From Chryseobacterium paludis (lineage in GTDB: Bacteria; Bacteroidota; Bacteroidia; Flavobacteriales; Weeksellaceae): a stretch of 64,000 bases of DNA. The DNA lies in contig NZ_CP099966.1 of NCBI RefSeq assembly GCF_025403485.1, positions 2,108,001 to 2,172,000 of the forward strand. Direction: 5' to 3'. The notes under the pieces were generated by a model. It was not told the origin of the DNA. It saw only the letters and a program-made list of their open reading frames with translations, and searched no databases. Positions 42,903-52,253 of this stretch are shown in pieces; within the stretch, counting starts at the first letter, position 1; each line of letters opens with the position of its first letter. The translations under genes were made by a program, and so were the position numbers.

Positions 42903-43790
42903 CTAATTGTTATTCTGGCGAAATAAAGAGGGTGACATCCCATTTGATTTTTTAAAGAATCTATTAAGATGACTCTTATCTGTAAAACCAAATTCATCTG
43001 CTATCTCATTAATCCTCATATCACTGTATTTCAACCGATTTTCAATGAGTTTCATTCTATACTGAGCAATATATTCAGTGAATGCTTTTCCAGTCTGATT
43101 TTTAAAGTAACGTCCAACATAAGTAACGGATATTCCAAAAACTTTACTGATATTATCAGCAGATAGCTTTTCAGGATGATAAATATTTTCATGGACATAT
43201 TGAATAATATGAGCAGCTTTGTCATCTGTTTTTTCACCAACCTTAAGATTTGTTTTCTGCAAAAGATTACGGGAAACAATAACCAAAACGGAATGTACCA
43301 ATAAATGGGTTACTTCACGTTCATAAATTCTCATCCCATCTTTTTCGAGCAACAGACTTTGCATAATATGTTTTATCATAAGGTTATCTCCTTTATGGTC
43401 AATAATACAACCCTGAAAACCATTTGCATTAAAAAAACGCTGTTCAATTTGCTGTAAAAAAGAAGAAGCCAACTGATTCGTACTAAAAAAAATACGATTA
43501 AACCTGATAAAAAACAATTGTGTTTTTGCTTTAAATCTAAAATAGTGGACATCATCCGGCATTAACAAGAAAAGATCTCCTTCCTTATAAGAAAACTTAT
43601 TTCCATTAATGTTCTGAGTTCCGGTTCCTGACACAATATAAACCAGTTCAAAGAAACTAACCCCGTGCTCTCCTCTGGGGCAAGCATCTATTGGTTCTTT
43701 TAAATCAAGTTCAAAAGGTTCATTCAGATAATCTTTCTTCACAGCAACAATATACTCTTTAATGATGTAAAAATACAACATTTTAACCAT
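42903..43790 (-). CDS. AraC-family transcriptional regulator
   Basis: The N-terminal cupin (ISGTGTQNINGNKFSYKEGDLFLLMPDDVHYFRF) is followed by a C-terminal double HTH (LSADNISKVFGISVTYVGRYFKNQTGKAFTEYIAQYRM and INEIADEFGFTDKSHLNRFFKKSNGMSPSLFR). The length (295 aa) is typical. It is divergent from the quinone-oxidoreductase-like gene with 64 bases between, so that gene is its likely target. A start at 43781 is also possible. Confidence 0.9.
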   Translation of the reverse strand: MVKMLYFYIIKEYIVAVKKDYLNEPFELDLKEPIDACPRGEHGVSFFELVYIVSGTGTQNINGNKFSYKEGDLFLLMPDDVHYFRFKAKTQLFFIRFNRIFFSTNQLASSFLQQIEQRFFNANGFQGCIIDHKGDNLMIKHIMQSLLLEKDGMRIYEREVTHLLVHSVLVIVSRNLLQKTNLKVGEKTDDKAAHIIQYVHENIYHPEKLSADNISKVFGISVTYVGRYFKNQTGKAFTEYIAQYRMKLIENRLKYSDMRINEIADEFGFTDKSHLNRFFKKSNGMSPSLFRQNNN

Positions 43791-43854
43791 ATGAATTTTT
43801 CAACTTTGTATTATAATTAAATGATAATAACGAACAAAAAATCAACATTAAAAA

Positions 43855-44838
43855 ATGAAAGCACAAGTATTAGAACAATTTGGAAAACCTTTGGTATTAA
43901 AAGAAATAAACAAACCGGAACCAAAAGACCATGAAGTTTTAGTTAAAATAAAAGCGAGTGGGCTTAACCCCTTAGATGTTAAAATAAAAAATGGACAGGC
44001 TGCTCATGCTGAAGCTGCCCTACCTATGATATTAAGCTTGGATATGGCCGGTGTTGTAGAGGAAGTAGGAAAAGATGTTCACAATTTTAAAGTAGGTGAT
44101 GAGGTATTTGGTTTGGTAGGAGGGGTCTCGGATCTTCAGGGAACTTTAGCTGAATATATTGCAGCAGATGCTGACTTGCTGGCATTAAAACCAAAAAATA
44201 TTTCATTCTACGAAGCTGCGGCAACACCTTTGGTATTTATCACAGCCTGGGAAGCATTGGTAGATCAGATGAATATTCAACAGAACCAAACTGTTTTAAT
44301 TCATGGCGGTAGTGGTGGTGTAGGCCATGTAGCCATACAAATTGCAAAAGCAAAAGGAGCAAAAGTATATACCACTGTTGCACCCTATCAGGTTGAATCA
44401 ATAAAAAAATATGGTGCTGAATCCATTGATTACCAAAGTTTATCCGTAGAAGATTATGTAGAAACATATACCAATGGAGTTGGATTTGATGCTATTCTTG
44501 ATACCGTTGGGGGCAATGTTCTTGAAAGTTCTTTTAAAGCTGTAAAAAGATATTCAGGGCACGTTGCAAGTATTTTAGGTTGGGGCAGTCAGAACCTCGC
44601 GCCACTTTCTTTCCGTAATGGAACCTATTCAGGAGTATTCTCTTTATACCCATTGTTATCCGGTAAAAGCAGAAAACACTTCGGAAAAATATTAAATGAA
44701 GCTGTTGAGCTTTTTGAACAAGAAAAACTAAAAATAATACTTCATCCGATCGCTTATACATTAGAAAACGCAAATGAAGCATATACCGATTTAGAAAATA
44801 AAAAAACCACAGGAAAATTGGTTATTGAAATTCATTAA
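43855..44838 (+). CDS. NADP-dependent zinc-independent MDR oxidoreductase (quinone reductase-like)
   Basis: The fold matches the medium-chain dehydrogenase superfamily: a GroES-like N-domain (LVKIKASGLNPLDVKIKNG), AATPLVFITAWEAL, and the cofactor motif VLIHGGSGGVGHVAIQIAKAKGAKV. The structural and catalytic zinc ligands of alcohol dehydrogenases are missing, as in zeta-crystallin/QOR enzymes. It should reduce quinones or enones with NADPH in the cytosol. At 327 aa it has the usual length. Likely regulated by the divergent AraC protein. Confidence 0.9.
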   Translation: MKAQVLEQFGKPLVLKEINKPEPKDHEVLVKIKASGLNPLDVKIKNGQAAHAEAALPMILSLDMAGVVEEVGKDVHNFKVGDEVFGLVGGVSDLQGTLAEYIAADADLLALKPKNISFYEAAATPLVFITAWEALVDQMNIQQNQTVLIHGGSGGVGHVAIQIAKAKGAKVYTTVAPYQVESIKKYGAESIDYQSLSVEDYVETYTNGVGFDAILDTVGGNVLESSFKAVKRYSGHVASILGWGSQNLAPLSFRNGTYSGVFSLYPLLSGKSRKHFGKILNEAVELFEQEKLKIILHPIAYTLENANEAYTDLENKKTTGKLVIEIH

Positions 44839-44917
44839 ATAGGGATTTCAATAAAAAAGATTAGCACGAAATTCAATTCAAAATAAATATCTTTGTGTTC
44901 CATTTCACATCTATATT

Positions 44918-45829
44918 TTGAAAGATTATAAACTCTTTTTTGCTATCGTTACAGTTGCTATTGTTTGGGGAACAACATTTTTGGCAATCCGGGTCGCCGT
45001 ACAAACAATACCTGCCTGGTTCGTAGCAGGAATACGTCAGTTTTTAGCATCCCTTATCATGCTTTCGATCCTTCTTTACAGAAAAGAATTTAAATGGATA
45101 GGATGGAAAAATCTAAAATATCAGATTATTTTCTCTACATTAATGCTTGTGATTGCTAACGGGATGACCACTGTAGCTGAAGAAACGGTATCTAGCAGTC
45201 TTGCTTCATTAATAAGTGCCTCCTCTCCTATTCTTGTTTTTTTAGGCAGTGTCGCTATTGGCTTACAAAAGTTTAGCTTTAAAGCTTTTCTGGGTGTATT
45301 AATGTGTTTCGGCGGAATTCTTTTTATCTTTTGGGATGGTCTTAAAGATCTTGCTAATCCAGATTACAGAATGGGAATCCTCTTCCTGTTCTGTGCTATT
45401 TCCGGATGGGCCTCAGGTACTATTTTTACCAAGAAACTAAATATCCAAAGTGGAAATATTTCACTGAATCTCTTTTATCAGTTTGCCTTTGCCGGAATTA
45501 TTCAGATTATTTTTGCTTTTTTATTTTCACAAGATTATAATTTTGGAAATTGGAGTATCAAAAGTATTTCAGCCATGCTTTATTTATCTGTTTTCGGTTC
45601 AGTAGCCGCATTTTTTGCTTTTCATTTTGCCCTTACCAGGGTTTCACCTGTTCAGGTTTCTATTCTGGCATATTTTAATACGATCATCGCAATATTTTTA
45701 GGCTGGCTCATTCTTAATGAGAGTATTTCTTTTAAATTCATCATTGCTGCTGTTTTAATTATTTTCGGTGTCTTTATCATCAATTATAAACCCGAAATGT
45801 TTAAAAGACAAAAAATTCAGGATTCCTAA
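44918..45829 (+). CDS. EamA/DMT-family transporter
   Basis: Ten hydrophobic helices fall in two EamA repeats, starting FFAIVTVAIVWGTTFLAIRVAVQTIPAWFVAGIRQ and, in the second half, FCAISGWASGTIFTKKL. The length (303 aa) is standard. It is an inner-membrane exporter or importer of small metabolites; the substrate is unknown. The start is TTG at 44918, with a perfect TATCTTTG box at 44888-44895. No ATG in frame gives a full first helix. Confidence 0.88.
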   Translation: MKDYKLFFAIVTVAIVWGTTFLAIRVAVQTIPAWFVAGIRQFLASLIMLSILLYRKEFKWIGWKNLKYQIIFSTLMLVIANGMTTVAEETVSSSLASLISASSPILVFLGSVAIGLQKFSFKAFLGVLMCFGGILFIFWDGLKDLANPDYRMGILFLFCAISGWASGTIFTKKLNIQSGNISLNLFYQFAFAGIIQIIFAFLFSQDYNFGNWSIKSISAMLYLSVFGSVAAFFAFHFALTRVSPVQVSILAYFNTIIAIFLGWLILNESISFKFIIAAVLIIFGVFIINYKPEMFKRQKIQDS

Positions 45830-46183
45830 AGAATATTCCCCCAAGTCGAGACGCCTTTATTTTAGTTGACAAGAAAAGTATATCTTGAATTAGATTTTTA
45901 TTTACAGTTCTTTTCAAGGGATATCTTTCTTTCGGGACTATCTATCGATTCCTATTCCCTCATGTATTATTCAGAAGATTTTCAATCAATTAACCTATAT
46001 TGATAATATAATTTCAACCAGCTGACGCTATTATTTTTAGTTTATTTTCATTAAATTAGATCAGGTGAAAATCATGAATTTTGGCCTTTCATTTTATACC
46101 AACGAATCAATAATTAAACTAATTAAAAAACGGACCAGCCGAACACCGTATTTCAAAGTAGGCAACAAAAACACACTTAGATT
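45830..46183. other. Gene-free 354-bp interval
   Basis: AT-rich sequence between the EamA and DUF308 genes. A 41-codon ORF starting at 46074 (MNFGLSFYTNESII) overlaps the next gene and has no supporting signal. I see no terminator, RNA gene or clear repeat here. Confidence 0.5.
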
Positions 46184-46816
46184 ATGCCCAATTTATTAAA
46201 ATCATTTAGAAACTCAGTAAAACACTGGTATATCCCACTTATTTTAGGGATTCTCTTTATTGTCTGTGGAATTTATGTATTTTCATCTCCCGTTGAAACT
46301 TATTTAGCATTATCCGTTCTTTTCAGTGTATCGTTTATCGTCTCAGGAATTTCGGATATATTTTTCTCTCTTAATAACGCCAAATTTTTAAATGGATGGG
46401 GCTTATATCTGGTCACAGGGCTACTCTCCCTCATTATGGGAATCTATCTAGTTTCCTATCCTCATATTTCAATGAGCGTTCTTCCTTTTATAGTAGGATT
46501 TACCGTTATGTTCCGTTCTTTTCAGTTATTAGGAATTTCGTTTGACCTAAAAGATGCCCATGTACTTAAATGGGGAAACCTGGCTATTTTTAGTATTTTA
46601 GGTATTATATTATCTTTTATGCTTTTGGCTAACCCTATATTCTCTGGTATCTCACTAGTTGTTTTAACTGGTTTATCTTTCATTTTTGTAGGAATTGCTT
46701 CCGTAATCCTAGCATTCAATTTGAAGAAAATAAAAGACTACCCCAGCAAACTCAGCAGTGAATTGAAGGAAAAAATAGAATCGCTTCAAAATGAAATTAA
46801 TGACAGAATGAAATAA
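46184..46816 (+). CDS. HdeD/DUF308-family membrane protein
   Basis: Six hydrophobic helices fall in three DUF308-like pairs (HWYIPLILGILFIVCGIYVFSSPVETYLALSVLFSVSFIVSGISDI and following), ending in a charged coiled-coil tail (LKEKIESLQNEINDRMK). The founding member HdeD is linked to acid resistance in enterobacteria; that role is not established in Bacteroidota. The length (210 aa) is near the family norm. Confidence 0.88.
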   Translation: MPNLLKSFRNSVKHWYIPLILGILFIVCGIYVFSSPVETYLALSVLFSVSFIVSGISDIFFSLNNAKFLNGWGLYLVTGLLSLIMGIYLVSYPHISMSVLPFIVGFTVMFRSFQLLGISFDLKDAHVLKWGNLAIFSILGIILSFMLLANPIFSGISLVVLTGLSFIFVGIASVILAFNLKKIKDYPSKLSSELKEKIESLQNEINDRMK

Positions 46817-46833
46817 AGAAGCTTAAAATAAAA

Positions 46834-46857
46834 AAAGACTGCTTTTCGGCAGTCTTT
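46834..46857. terminator. Bidirectional intrinsic terminator
   Basis: AAAGACTGC pairs with GCAGTCTTT around TTTTCG, with an A-run on the left and T-rich sequence on the right. It lies between convergent DUF308 and purK genes. Confidence 0.85.
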
Positions 46858-46868
46858 TATCTTTATCG

Positions 46869-47978
46869 TTAAGCAATCACTTTTACCATTCCTTTTATCA
46901 TTATCAACTTTTCCATCAGTTCTTCTTTCGAGTCAGCCAGCACATTAATGTGTCCCATTTTCCTTCCTGATTTGGTCTCTGTTTTTCCATAAAGATGAAC
47001 ATAGGTTTTTGGAAGCTTTAAAACCTCATCCATTCCTTCATAGATCACTTTTCCAGCATAACCTTCAGCTCCTACCAGATTGAGCATCCCACTATATCCA
47101 AAAGCATCCGTATCTGCTAAAGGTAAATTTTTAACCACCCGGTACATTTGTTCAAATTGTGAATTTGCATTTCCCTCCTGACTTTGATGTCCGGAATTAT
47201 GTAATCTTGGTGCTGTTTCATTTACCCATACTTTGCCATCCTTATCTAAGAACAATTCTATAGCAAAAAGTCCTGGAGAATTAACAGCATTTAAAAATTT
47301 CTCAGTGATCAGATTAATCTGCCTTTCAATATCCTCGTTAAGAAAAACCGGGCAAATATTAAAATCTAACAGATTTAATTTCGGATCAGCAACCATCTCT
47401 GTAACCGGAAAAGTCTTGGTCTCTCCTTTTTCATTTCTGGCAACAATCACAGAAAGTTCTTTATCAATATCAACAAGACTTTCTATTACAGATGCCTCTT
47501 TCCATAAATGTTGATAATCTGCTTCTGTTTTAATGACCTGAACACCTTTTCCATCATAACCACCCGTATTCATTTTCTGAACAAAAGGTAATGACATCAT
47601 AATTTTTTCATCACTATTCCATACCACCTGAAATTCGGGACTTGGAATATCGTGAGCTTTATAAAATTCCTTCTGAAGGATTTTCTGTTGAATGGTTTTA
47701 ATGATTTTAGAATTCGGAACGACTTTTACCCCTTGGTTTTCAAGCTCTGCCAATGCCTCAGCATTTACATGTTCAATTTCTATTGTGACAACGTCTTTAT
47801 CCTTACCAAAATTCAGGACTGTTTCATAATCATTGAAATTTCCCTGTGTAAAATTCGAAATATTGTGACAAGGTGCATCAGAAGCAGGATCCAGAGTATA
47901 AAAGTCATCGTCATAATTCAGTGCACTCTGTATCAACATTCTTCCGAGTTGTCCACCTCCTAAAATTCCTATTTTCAT
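46869..47978 (-). CDS. purK: 5-(carboxyamino)imidazole ribonucleotide synthase
   Basis: The start MKIGILGGGQLGRMLIQSALNYD is the PurK nucleotide-binding entry. The ATP-grasp core follows (MNTGGYDGKGVQVIK, LFAIELFLDKDGKVWVNETAPRLHNSGHQS). The length (369 aa) is typical. It uses ATP and bicarbonate to carboxylate AIR to N5-CAIR, the substrate of PurE. It is on the same strand as purE but four unrelated genes lie between them. Confidence 0.95.
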   Translation of the reverse strand: MKIGILGGGQLGRMLIQSALNYDDDFYTLDPASDAPCHNISNFTQGNFNDYETVLNFGKDKDVVTIEIEHVNAEALAELENQGVKVVPNSKIIKTIQQKILQKEFYKAHDIPSPEFQVVWNSDEKIMMSLPFVQKMNTGGYDGKGVQVIKTEADYQHLWKEASVIESLVDIDKELSVIVARNEKGETKTFPVTEMVADPKLNLLDFNICPVFLNEDIERQINLITEKFLNAVNSPGLFAIELFLDKDGKVWVNETAPRLHNSGHQSQEGNANSQFEQMYRVVKNLPLADTDAFGYSGMLNLVGAEGYAGKVIYEGMDEVLKLPKTYVHLYGKTETKSGRKMGHINVLADSKEELMEKLIMIKGMVKVIA

Positions 47979-48136
47979 TCTATTTTAATTAGATATATTC
48001 AATTAAGTATTAATAATCGTTCACCATTTATAATGATAATAGTACGATACATATTCGTCTGTTTAAGACTTTGCAAAGATAAAAATTTTATATCCTACTA
48101 CCTAAATTTTCACTTTATTCAAATATACTCTAAAAT

Positions 48137-48167
48137 AAGAGGGCCGGCTTTTCAAGCCGGCCCTCTT
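48137..48167 (-). terminator. Very strong GC-rich terminator of the DUF1543 gene
   Basis: AAGAGGGCCGGCTT (48137-48150) pairs perfectly with AAGCCGGCCCTCTT (48154-48167) around TTC: 14 base pairs. It begins seven bases after the stop of the minus-strand gene; the weak T-run may be offset by stem strength. Confidence 0.85.
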
Positions 48168-48173
48168 ATTAGG

Positions 48174-48728
48174 TTATACTTTATCTATTTTCAGATATCC
48201 CAGTCCCATTGGATTTTTCTGATCTTCCGTATCTGATTTCTCTAAAACAATAGAATATTTTTCTTTCATTTTTTGTGGAAGAATATCATTGACATTAAAA
48301 ATATCATCAATATCTACTCCGTGCTTATCATCAACGTGGCTTACTGCACCTTCAAACCCCATTGTCTTATAAAACTCTGTATCTTTTACTCTTTTCACAA
48401 TCTCCCCCATTGATCGTCCTACCATCAGGTGCTGCTCATGAAACTCTTCGAAAAAGCCTTTTTTATATCCACCCAGGTTTATAAAGTATAATTGATTTTC
48501 AGAAACAGAGTCTCTTTTTTCAACAATTTTCACTTCATATCCGTCTGCAAACTTCACTTCCTGATGACAGTCGATATGTATTTTACCATCAGCCTCTTTC
48601 CAGAAATCCTTCATATCCGGAACGAGGTCTTTTAAACTTTCTGCTATACCAAAGAATACATCGTGCTGTTCAATATTCCTTCCTGGAGGTGTAGCACCAA
48701 GGATAACATAGAATAATTTCATTTCCAT
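48174..48728 (-). CDS. DUF1543 domain protein
   Basis: The signature YVILGATPPGRNIEQHDVFFGIAESLKDLVPDMKDFW matches DUF1543; the protein is cytosolic with an alternating alpha/beta pattern. Start 48728 (MEMKLFYV) is chosen because a TATTTTTG -7 box overlaps the longer N-terminus that would begin at 48755. 48722 is also possible. Length 184 aa. Function unknown. Confidence 0.85.
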   Translation of the reverse strand: MEMKLFYVILGATPPGRNIEQHDVFFGIAESLKDLVPDMKDFWKEADGKIHIDCHQEVKFADGYEVKIVEKRDSVSENQLYFINLGGYKKGFFEEFHEQHLMVGRSMGEIVKRVKDTEFYKTMGFEGAVSHVDDKHGVDIDDIFNVNDILPQKMKEKYSIVLEKSDTEDQKNPMGLGYLKIDKV

Positions 48729-48773
48729 TTTTTTATTCACACAAAAATACGTCAAATTTATCTTTTTGAAAGT

Positions 48774-48804
48774 TTGGCAGAAAACGGCAATAGTTTTATA
48801 TTTG
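48774..48804 (+). promoter_or_regulatory. Consensus promoter of the TauE/SafE gene
   Basis: TTG (48774-48776), a 20-base spacer and TATATTTG (48797-48804) form a full-consensus Bacteroidota promoter, with the ATG at 48810 only five bases after the -7 box. The same TTG could be misread as an alternative start codon. Confidence 0.65.
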
Positions 48805-48809
48805 TATTC

Positions 48810-49640
48810 ATGTCAGAAATCATTATTCTCTTTCTTGGAGCAATTTCGGCCGGCCTGTTAGGCTCGCTTACCGGTTTAGGAGGAGGAGTTATCATTATCC
48901 CTTTGTTGACACTGGGTTTCGGTGTTCCTATGCATTACGCAATCGGAGCTTCTTTAATATCTGTAGTAGGTACTTCCTCTGGAGCTGCTGTAGCTTTCGT
49001 TAAAGAAGGTTTTACCAATATGAGAATTGGAATGTTCCTTGAAATTGCCACTACGGCCGGAGCCATCGTTGGAGCTCTTGTCTCAGGAATTCTTAATCCC
49101 AATACCATCGGAATTATTTTCGCCAGTATCCTTCTGCTTACTGTAATTCTTAATATTAAAGGAAAACCTGATCATCAGGAACCTTTGATAAAAGGAAGCT
49201 TAGAAGATAAACTTAAGTTGTATGGAACTTTCCCCGATAAAGGGGTAATTAAAAATTATTCAGCGAGAAATACTATTCCTGGATTTTTTATGATGATGTT
49301 TGCCGGTGCAATGTCTGGGCTTTTAGGAATTGGTTCAGGTGCATTGAAAGTATTGGCAATGGATAATATGATGAAACTGCCTTTCAAAGTTTCAACTACG
49401 ACCAGTAACTTTATGATTGGGGTAACTGCTGTAGCCAGTTCTTTAATTTATTTTCAGAGAGGTGAAATTATCCCTGTTATTGTAGCTCCTGTGTTAGTAG
49501 GTGTTGTAGTAGGAAGTTTTATAGGATCTAAAACATTAATGGTTTCTAAAACAAAAAAATTAAAAGTATTTTTTGCTATTGTAATTACTATCCTTTCACT
49601 TTATATGATGTATAACGGTATAAATCAAAGTTTCCGATGA
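48810..49640 (+). CDS. TauE/SafE-family sulfite exporter-like permease
   Basis: The ATG at 48810 is used; the in-frame TTG at 48774 is part of the promoter. The protein has eight or so hydrophobic helices with the Gly-rich repeats GSLTGLGGGVIIIPLL and GLLGIGSGALKVLAMD, hallmarks of the TauE/SafE family. Members move sulfite, sulfoacetate or other anions across the inner membrane; the substrate here is unknown. The stop overlaps the DUF1634 gene by four bases (ATGA), so the two are coupled. Confidence 0.9.
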   Translation: MSEIIILFLGAISAGLLGSLTGLGGGVIIIPLLTLGFGVPMHYAIGASLISVVGTSSGAAVAFVKEGFTNMRIGMFLEIATTAGAIVGALVSGILNPNTIGIIFASILLLTVILNIKGKPDHQEPLIKGSLEDKLKLYGTFPDKGVIKNYSARNTIPGFFMMMFAGAMSGLLGIGSGALKVLAMDNMMKLPFKVSTTTSNFMIGVTAVASSLIYFQRGEIIPVIVAPVLVGVVVGSFIGSKTLMVSKTKKLKVFFAIVITILSLYMMYNGINQSFR

Positions 49641-50020
49641 GAAAGAATTTCACAGATGTTGATTTGAACCGTTCGGTAGGAAACCTTTTAAGACTTGGGG
49701 TTATTCTATCCGTAATTATATCTCTTATAGGATTTATAAAATTATTCCTTGAAGGCTTTAAAATGCCTAAAAACTATTCCTCTTTAGAAACAGGATCTTC
49801 TTCAGAAAAAGTATGGAGTCAGCTTTGGGATTCTTTATGCAAAGGCGAAGGCATGGCTATTATCCAGCTTGGGATTCTTGTGCTAATCTTCACTCCTTTA
49901 ATGAGAATTGTTTTTGCATTGATAGGTTATCTAAAAGAAAAAGATTACGTTTATGTCGTAATCTCATCTATTGTTTTAGCCATTATGGCAATCAGTTTCT
50001 TTACAGGTTATGCTCACTAA
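49637..50020 (+). CDS. DUF1634 membrane protein, partner of the TauE/SafE permease
   Basis: Three hydrophobic helices (about residues 17-37, 73-95 and 103-124) and the IIQLGILVLIFTPLMRIVFALIGYLKEKDYVYV segment are typical of DUF1634. Genes of this family commonly sit next to TauE/SafE permeases, as here with an ATGA overlap, so it may be an accessory subunit. That role is inferred from context only. Confidence 0.85.
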   Translation: MRKNFTDVDLNRSVGNLLRLGVILSVIISLIGFIKLFLEGFKMPKNYSSLETGSSSEKVWSQLWDSLCKGEGMAIIQLGILVLIFTPLMRIVFALIGYLKEKDYVYVVISSIVLAIMAISFFTGYAH

Positions 50021-50023
50021 ATT

Positions 50024-50401
50024 TTACATTTCATAAAATTCCAGAGGAAGTTGGTCCGGATCCTGGGTAAAGAAAAATTCTTTCCCTGTAAATTCATCAA
50101 TACGAATTCCCTCACAATTGAGACCTTTTTCAATGAGCTCCTGACGTTTCTCATTAACGTTCTCTACAGAAAACGCAAGATGCCTTAATCCACATGATTC
50201 AGGGCGTGATGGCCTTTTTGGCGGATCAGGAAATGAGAAAAGCTCTATGACATAATGATCTCCAATAGCAAGATCCAATTTATAAGACTTCCTTTCTTCA
50301 CGGTATACTTCGCGTATCATATTCAATCCTAAAATCTCTGTATAAAATTTCTTTGAAACATCGTAATTCGAGCCGATAATAGCTATATGGTGAATTTTCA
50401 T
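50024..50401 (-). CDS. VOC-family (glyoxalase I-like) protein
   Basis: Start 50401 (MKIHHIAIIGSNYDVSKKFYTEILGLN) is used; the frame beyond it runs into the neighbour. Two beta-alpha-beta-beta-beta units carry HHIAI, VIELFSF, LRHLAFSVENV and LPLEFYE, which position the likely metal ligands (His and Glu). At 125 aa it is a typical single-domain VOC protein of the gloA2/YwbC type. The substrate is unknown. It starts seven bases after the NTF2-like gene ends. Confidence 0.88.
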   Translation of the reverse strand: MKIHHIAIIGSNYDVSKKFYTEILGLNMIREVYREERKSYKLDLAIGDHYVIELFSFPDPPKRPSRPESCGLRHLAFSVENVNEKRQELIEKGLNCEGIRIDEFTGKEFFFTQDPDQLPLEFYEM

Positions 50402-50408
50402 TTTTAAA

Positions 50409-50858
50409 TTATTTGATATTTTCACAATTCTCCTTCCTTCTTGTATCAATAATATACTGAATTTTCCACTTATCATTCTGTTTTACCAATTGAAAACTAT
50501 TGGCTCCACAATGTGAAAATTTCCCTTTATAATAAAACTGATATGGAGTGAATACACTCGCCAGTTCTCCATCAACATGAATAGATTCTACAATTATCCT
50601 CTCATCTAGGTCACCTTTTGAAGCTTTAGAGATCGTAGATATAAAATCATTAATACTATCTGTTTTTACAACCCCACCCTTTGTGATAGTCTGTAGAACT
50701 GCGGTTTCAGCAAAAGTTGATTTTAGTAAATTTGGATCTGCATTTTTCATCGCTGAAAAAAGATCCCGGATAGGTTTTTCAATGTCCTTATTTTCAGATC
50801 CCTGCCCAAAACAGAAAGAACTAAAAAACATAGCAATAACAAATATTCTATTGATCAT
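50409..50858 (-). CDS. Exported NTF2-like (SnoaL / lumazine-binding type) protein
   Basis: The signal peptide ends SFCFGQ. The mature domain (KPIRDLFSAMKNADPNLLKSTFAETAVLQTI and ELASVFTPYQFYYKGKFSHCGANSFQLVKQNDKWKIQYIIDTRR) has the NTF2-like cone fold pattern often annotated as putative lumazine-binding. Length 149 aa. It is probably periplasmic; no catalytic residues can be assigned. Cotranscribed with the VOC gene. Confidence 0.8.
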   Translation of the reverse strand: MINRIFVIAMFFSSFCFGQGSENKDIEKPIRDLFSAMKNADPNLLKSTFAETAVLQTITKGGVVKTDSINDFISTISKASKGDLDERIIVESIHVDGELASVFTPYQFYYKGKFSHCGANSFQLVKQNDKWKIQYIIDTRRKENCENIK

Positions 50859-50990
50859 ATTTTCTCATAGTTTAATTGATTAAAAATAAGAAAAATACCT
50901 TTTAAACAAACCTGATTTAAACTAAAAAAAGCCAATTTAATTTGAATTCTTGTAAAAATAAGCTACTTTTATCAACCTATTCTAAGAGAT

Positions 50991-52073
50991 ATGTGGAGTG
51001 CTTACCTGATTTTAATTGGTTTACTGATCCTGTTAACATTATTACCCAAAATTCAAAATCAGCATTGGATATTTCGGGTTCCTGAATTTGGGAAAATTCA
51101 AATCACATATTTTATTGTTATTACCTTCATTTTAGGCTTTTTCTTGGAGTCTTCTGAAAAATTTTGGTATTTCCAGAGTGCCCTATTAATTCTATTTGTT
51201 CATCATGGTTCTATTCTTGTAAAATACACTCCGCTCTATAAGGTTAAAAAACATCGTCAACATAATCATTCGTCCCAAAAAATACATTTTGTTTCTGCCA
51301 ATGTTTATCAGTTCAACACTGATTACAATAGATTCGTTGAACTTATTGAAAAAAGCAAACCGGAGATATTCATGACTATGGAAAGCAATGGTGGTTGGGA
51401 GAAAGCATTAAGAATTCTCGAAAAAGATTATCCTTACACTCATAAAGTGACTTTAGAAAACACTTATGGGATGCATTTTTATTCTAAAATCAAAATCAAA
51501 AATGCTGTAACACATTATTTCGTTGCTGATGATATTCCAAGCATTGAAATATCCTTGGAAACCGAAGATGGCTTTTCTTTTGTTTTTTTTGGAGTTCATC
51601 CACCACCGCCAAGTCCTACGGAAGAAGAAACATCAAAAGAAAGAGATGGTGATCTTTTAAGTATTGCAAAACGAGTAAAAGACATCAAAATTCCAGTTAT
51701 TGTTGTTGGTGATTTCAATAATGTTGCCTGGTCAAAATCATCTATATTATTCAGAAAAACCAGTCACCTTATCGATCCAAGAATCGGACGTGCCTTTGTT
51801 TCTACCTTTCATGCAAAATATCGTTTATTAAGATTTCCGATCGACTTAATGTTTCACAGTGAAGACATTTTTATTAAAGATCTTAAAACCCTGGAAAATT
51901 TTGGCTCAGATCATTTACCAGTCTATTGTGAGTTTTTTATAGATCATCATAATGACGGGCAGGAGGAAAGAATTGAAGATGCGACTTTAGAAGAAAAAGC
52001 GGAAGCAGAAGAAATGATTCAGGAAGGAAAAAAAGAAGATGGCGAGCGTGATGCTGTGGTTACAGAAGATTAA
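50991..52073 (+). CDS. Endonuclease/exonuclease/phosphatase-family membrane protein
   Basis: Three N-terminal hydrophobic helices (to about residue 78) anchor a catalytic EEP domain. Its landmarks are VSANVYQFN, IFMTMESNGGWE (Glu metal ligand), GVHPPPPS, VVGDFNNVAWS (Asp/Asn) and the terminal GSDHLPVYCEF (catalytic Asp-His). A Glu-rich acidic tail ends the protein. The family cleaves phosphodiester bonds of nucleic acids or phospholipids; the membrane anchor suggests an extracytoplasmic role. Length 360 aa. Confidence 0.87.
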   Translation: MWSAYLILIGLLILLTLLPKIQNQHWIFRVPEFGKIQITYFIVITFILGFFLESSEKFWYFQSALLILFVHHGSILVKYTPLYKVKKHRQHNHSSQKIHFVSANVYQFNTDYNRFVELIEKSKPEIFMTMESNGGWEKALRILEKDYPYTHKVTLENTYGMHFYSKIKIKNAVTHYFVADDIPSIEISLETEDGFSFVFFGVHPPPPSPTEEETSKERDGDLLSIAKRVKDIKIPVIVVGDFNNVAWSKSSILFRKTSHLIDPRIGRAFVSTFHAKYRLLRFPIDLMFHSEDIFIKDLKTLENFGSDHLPVYCEFFIDHHNDGQEERIEDATLEEKAEAEEMIQEGKKEDGERDAVVTED

Positions 52074-52152
52074 TTTGCTTTTTCAGTGAATAGCTCCTAT
52101 TGATCGTACATTTTATTATTACCTATTCAAAACACGATAAGAATTTTCGGAA

Positions 52153-52206
52153 CTTTTTGGTGTCAAAAAGGATCCATAAAAAACAGAATTTATCCCTTTT
52201 TTATGG
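52153..52206. repeat. Pair of consecutive hairpins
   Basis: CTTTTTG/CAAAAAG (52153-52170) is followed by CCATAAAAAA/TTTTTTATGG (52174-52206). Together they form two stems in a 218-bp convergent gap, upstream of the mvaD terminator. They may act as a terminator for the EEP gene or be a small repeat element. Confidence 0.45.
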
Positions 52207-52253
52207 TTGGAAACCAAGATATTCGAACCAAAAAACACTTTAACTTCACAAAA

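Noticed and set aside
46074..46199. 41-codon ORF before the DUF308 gene
   Set aside because: It overlaps the start of DUF308, has no supporting promoter and no recognisable features.
48774..48809. TTG start for the TauE/SafE protein
   Set aside because: The TTG is the -33 element of a full-consensus promoter, so it would be upstream of the transcript.
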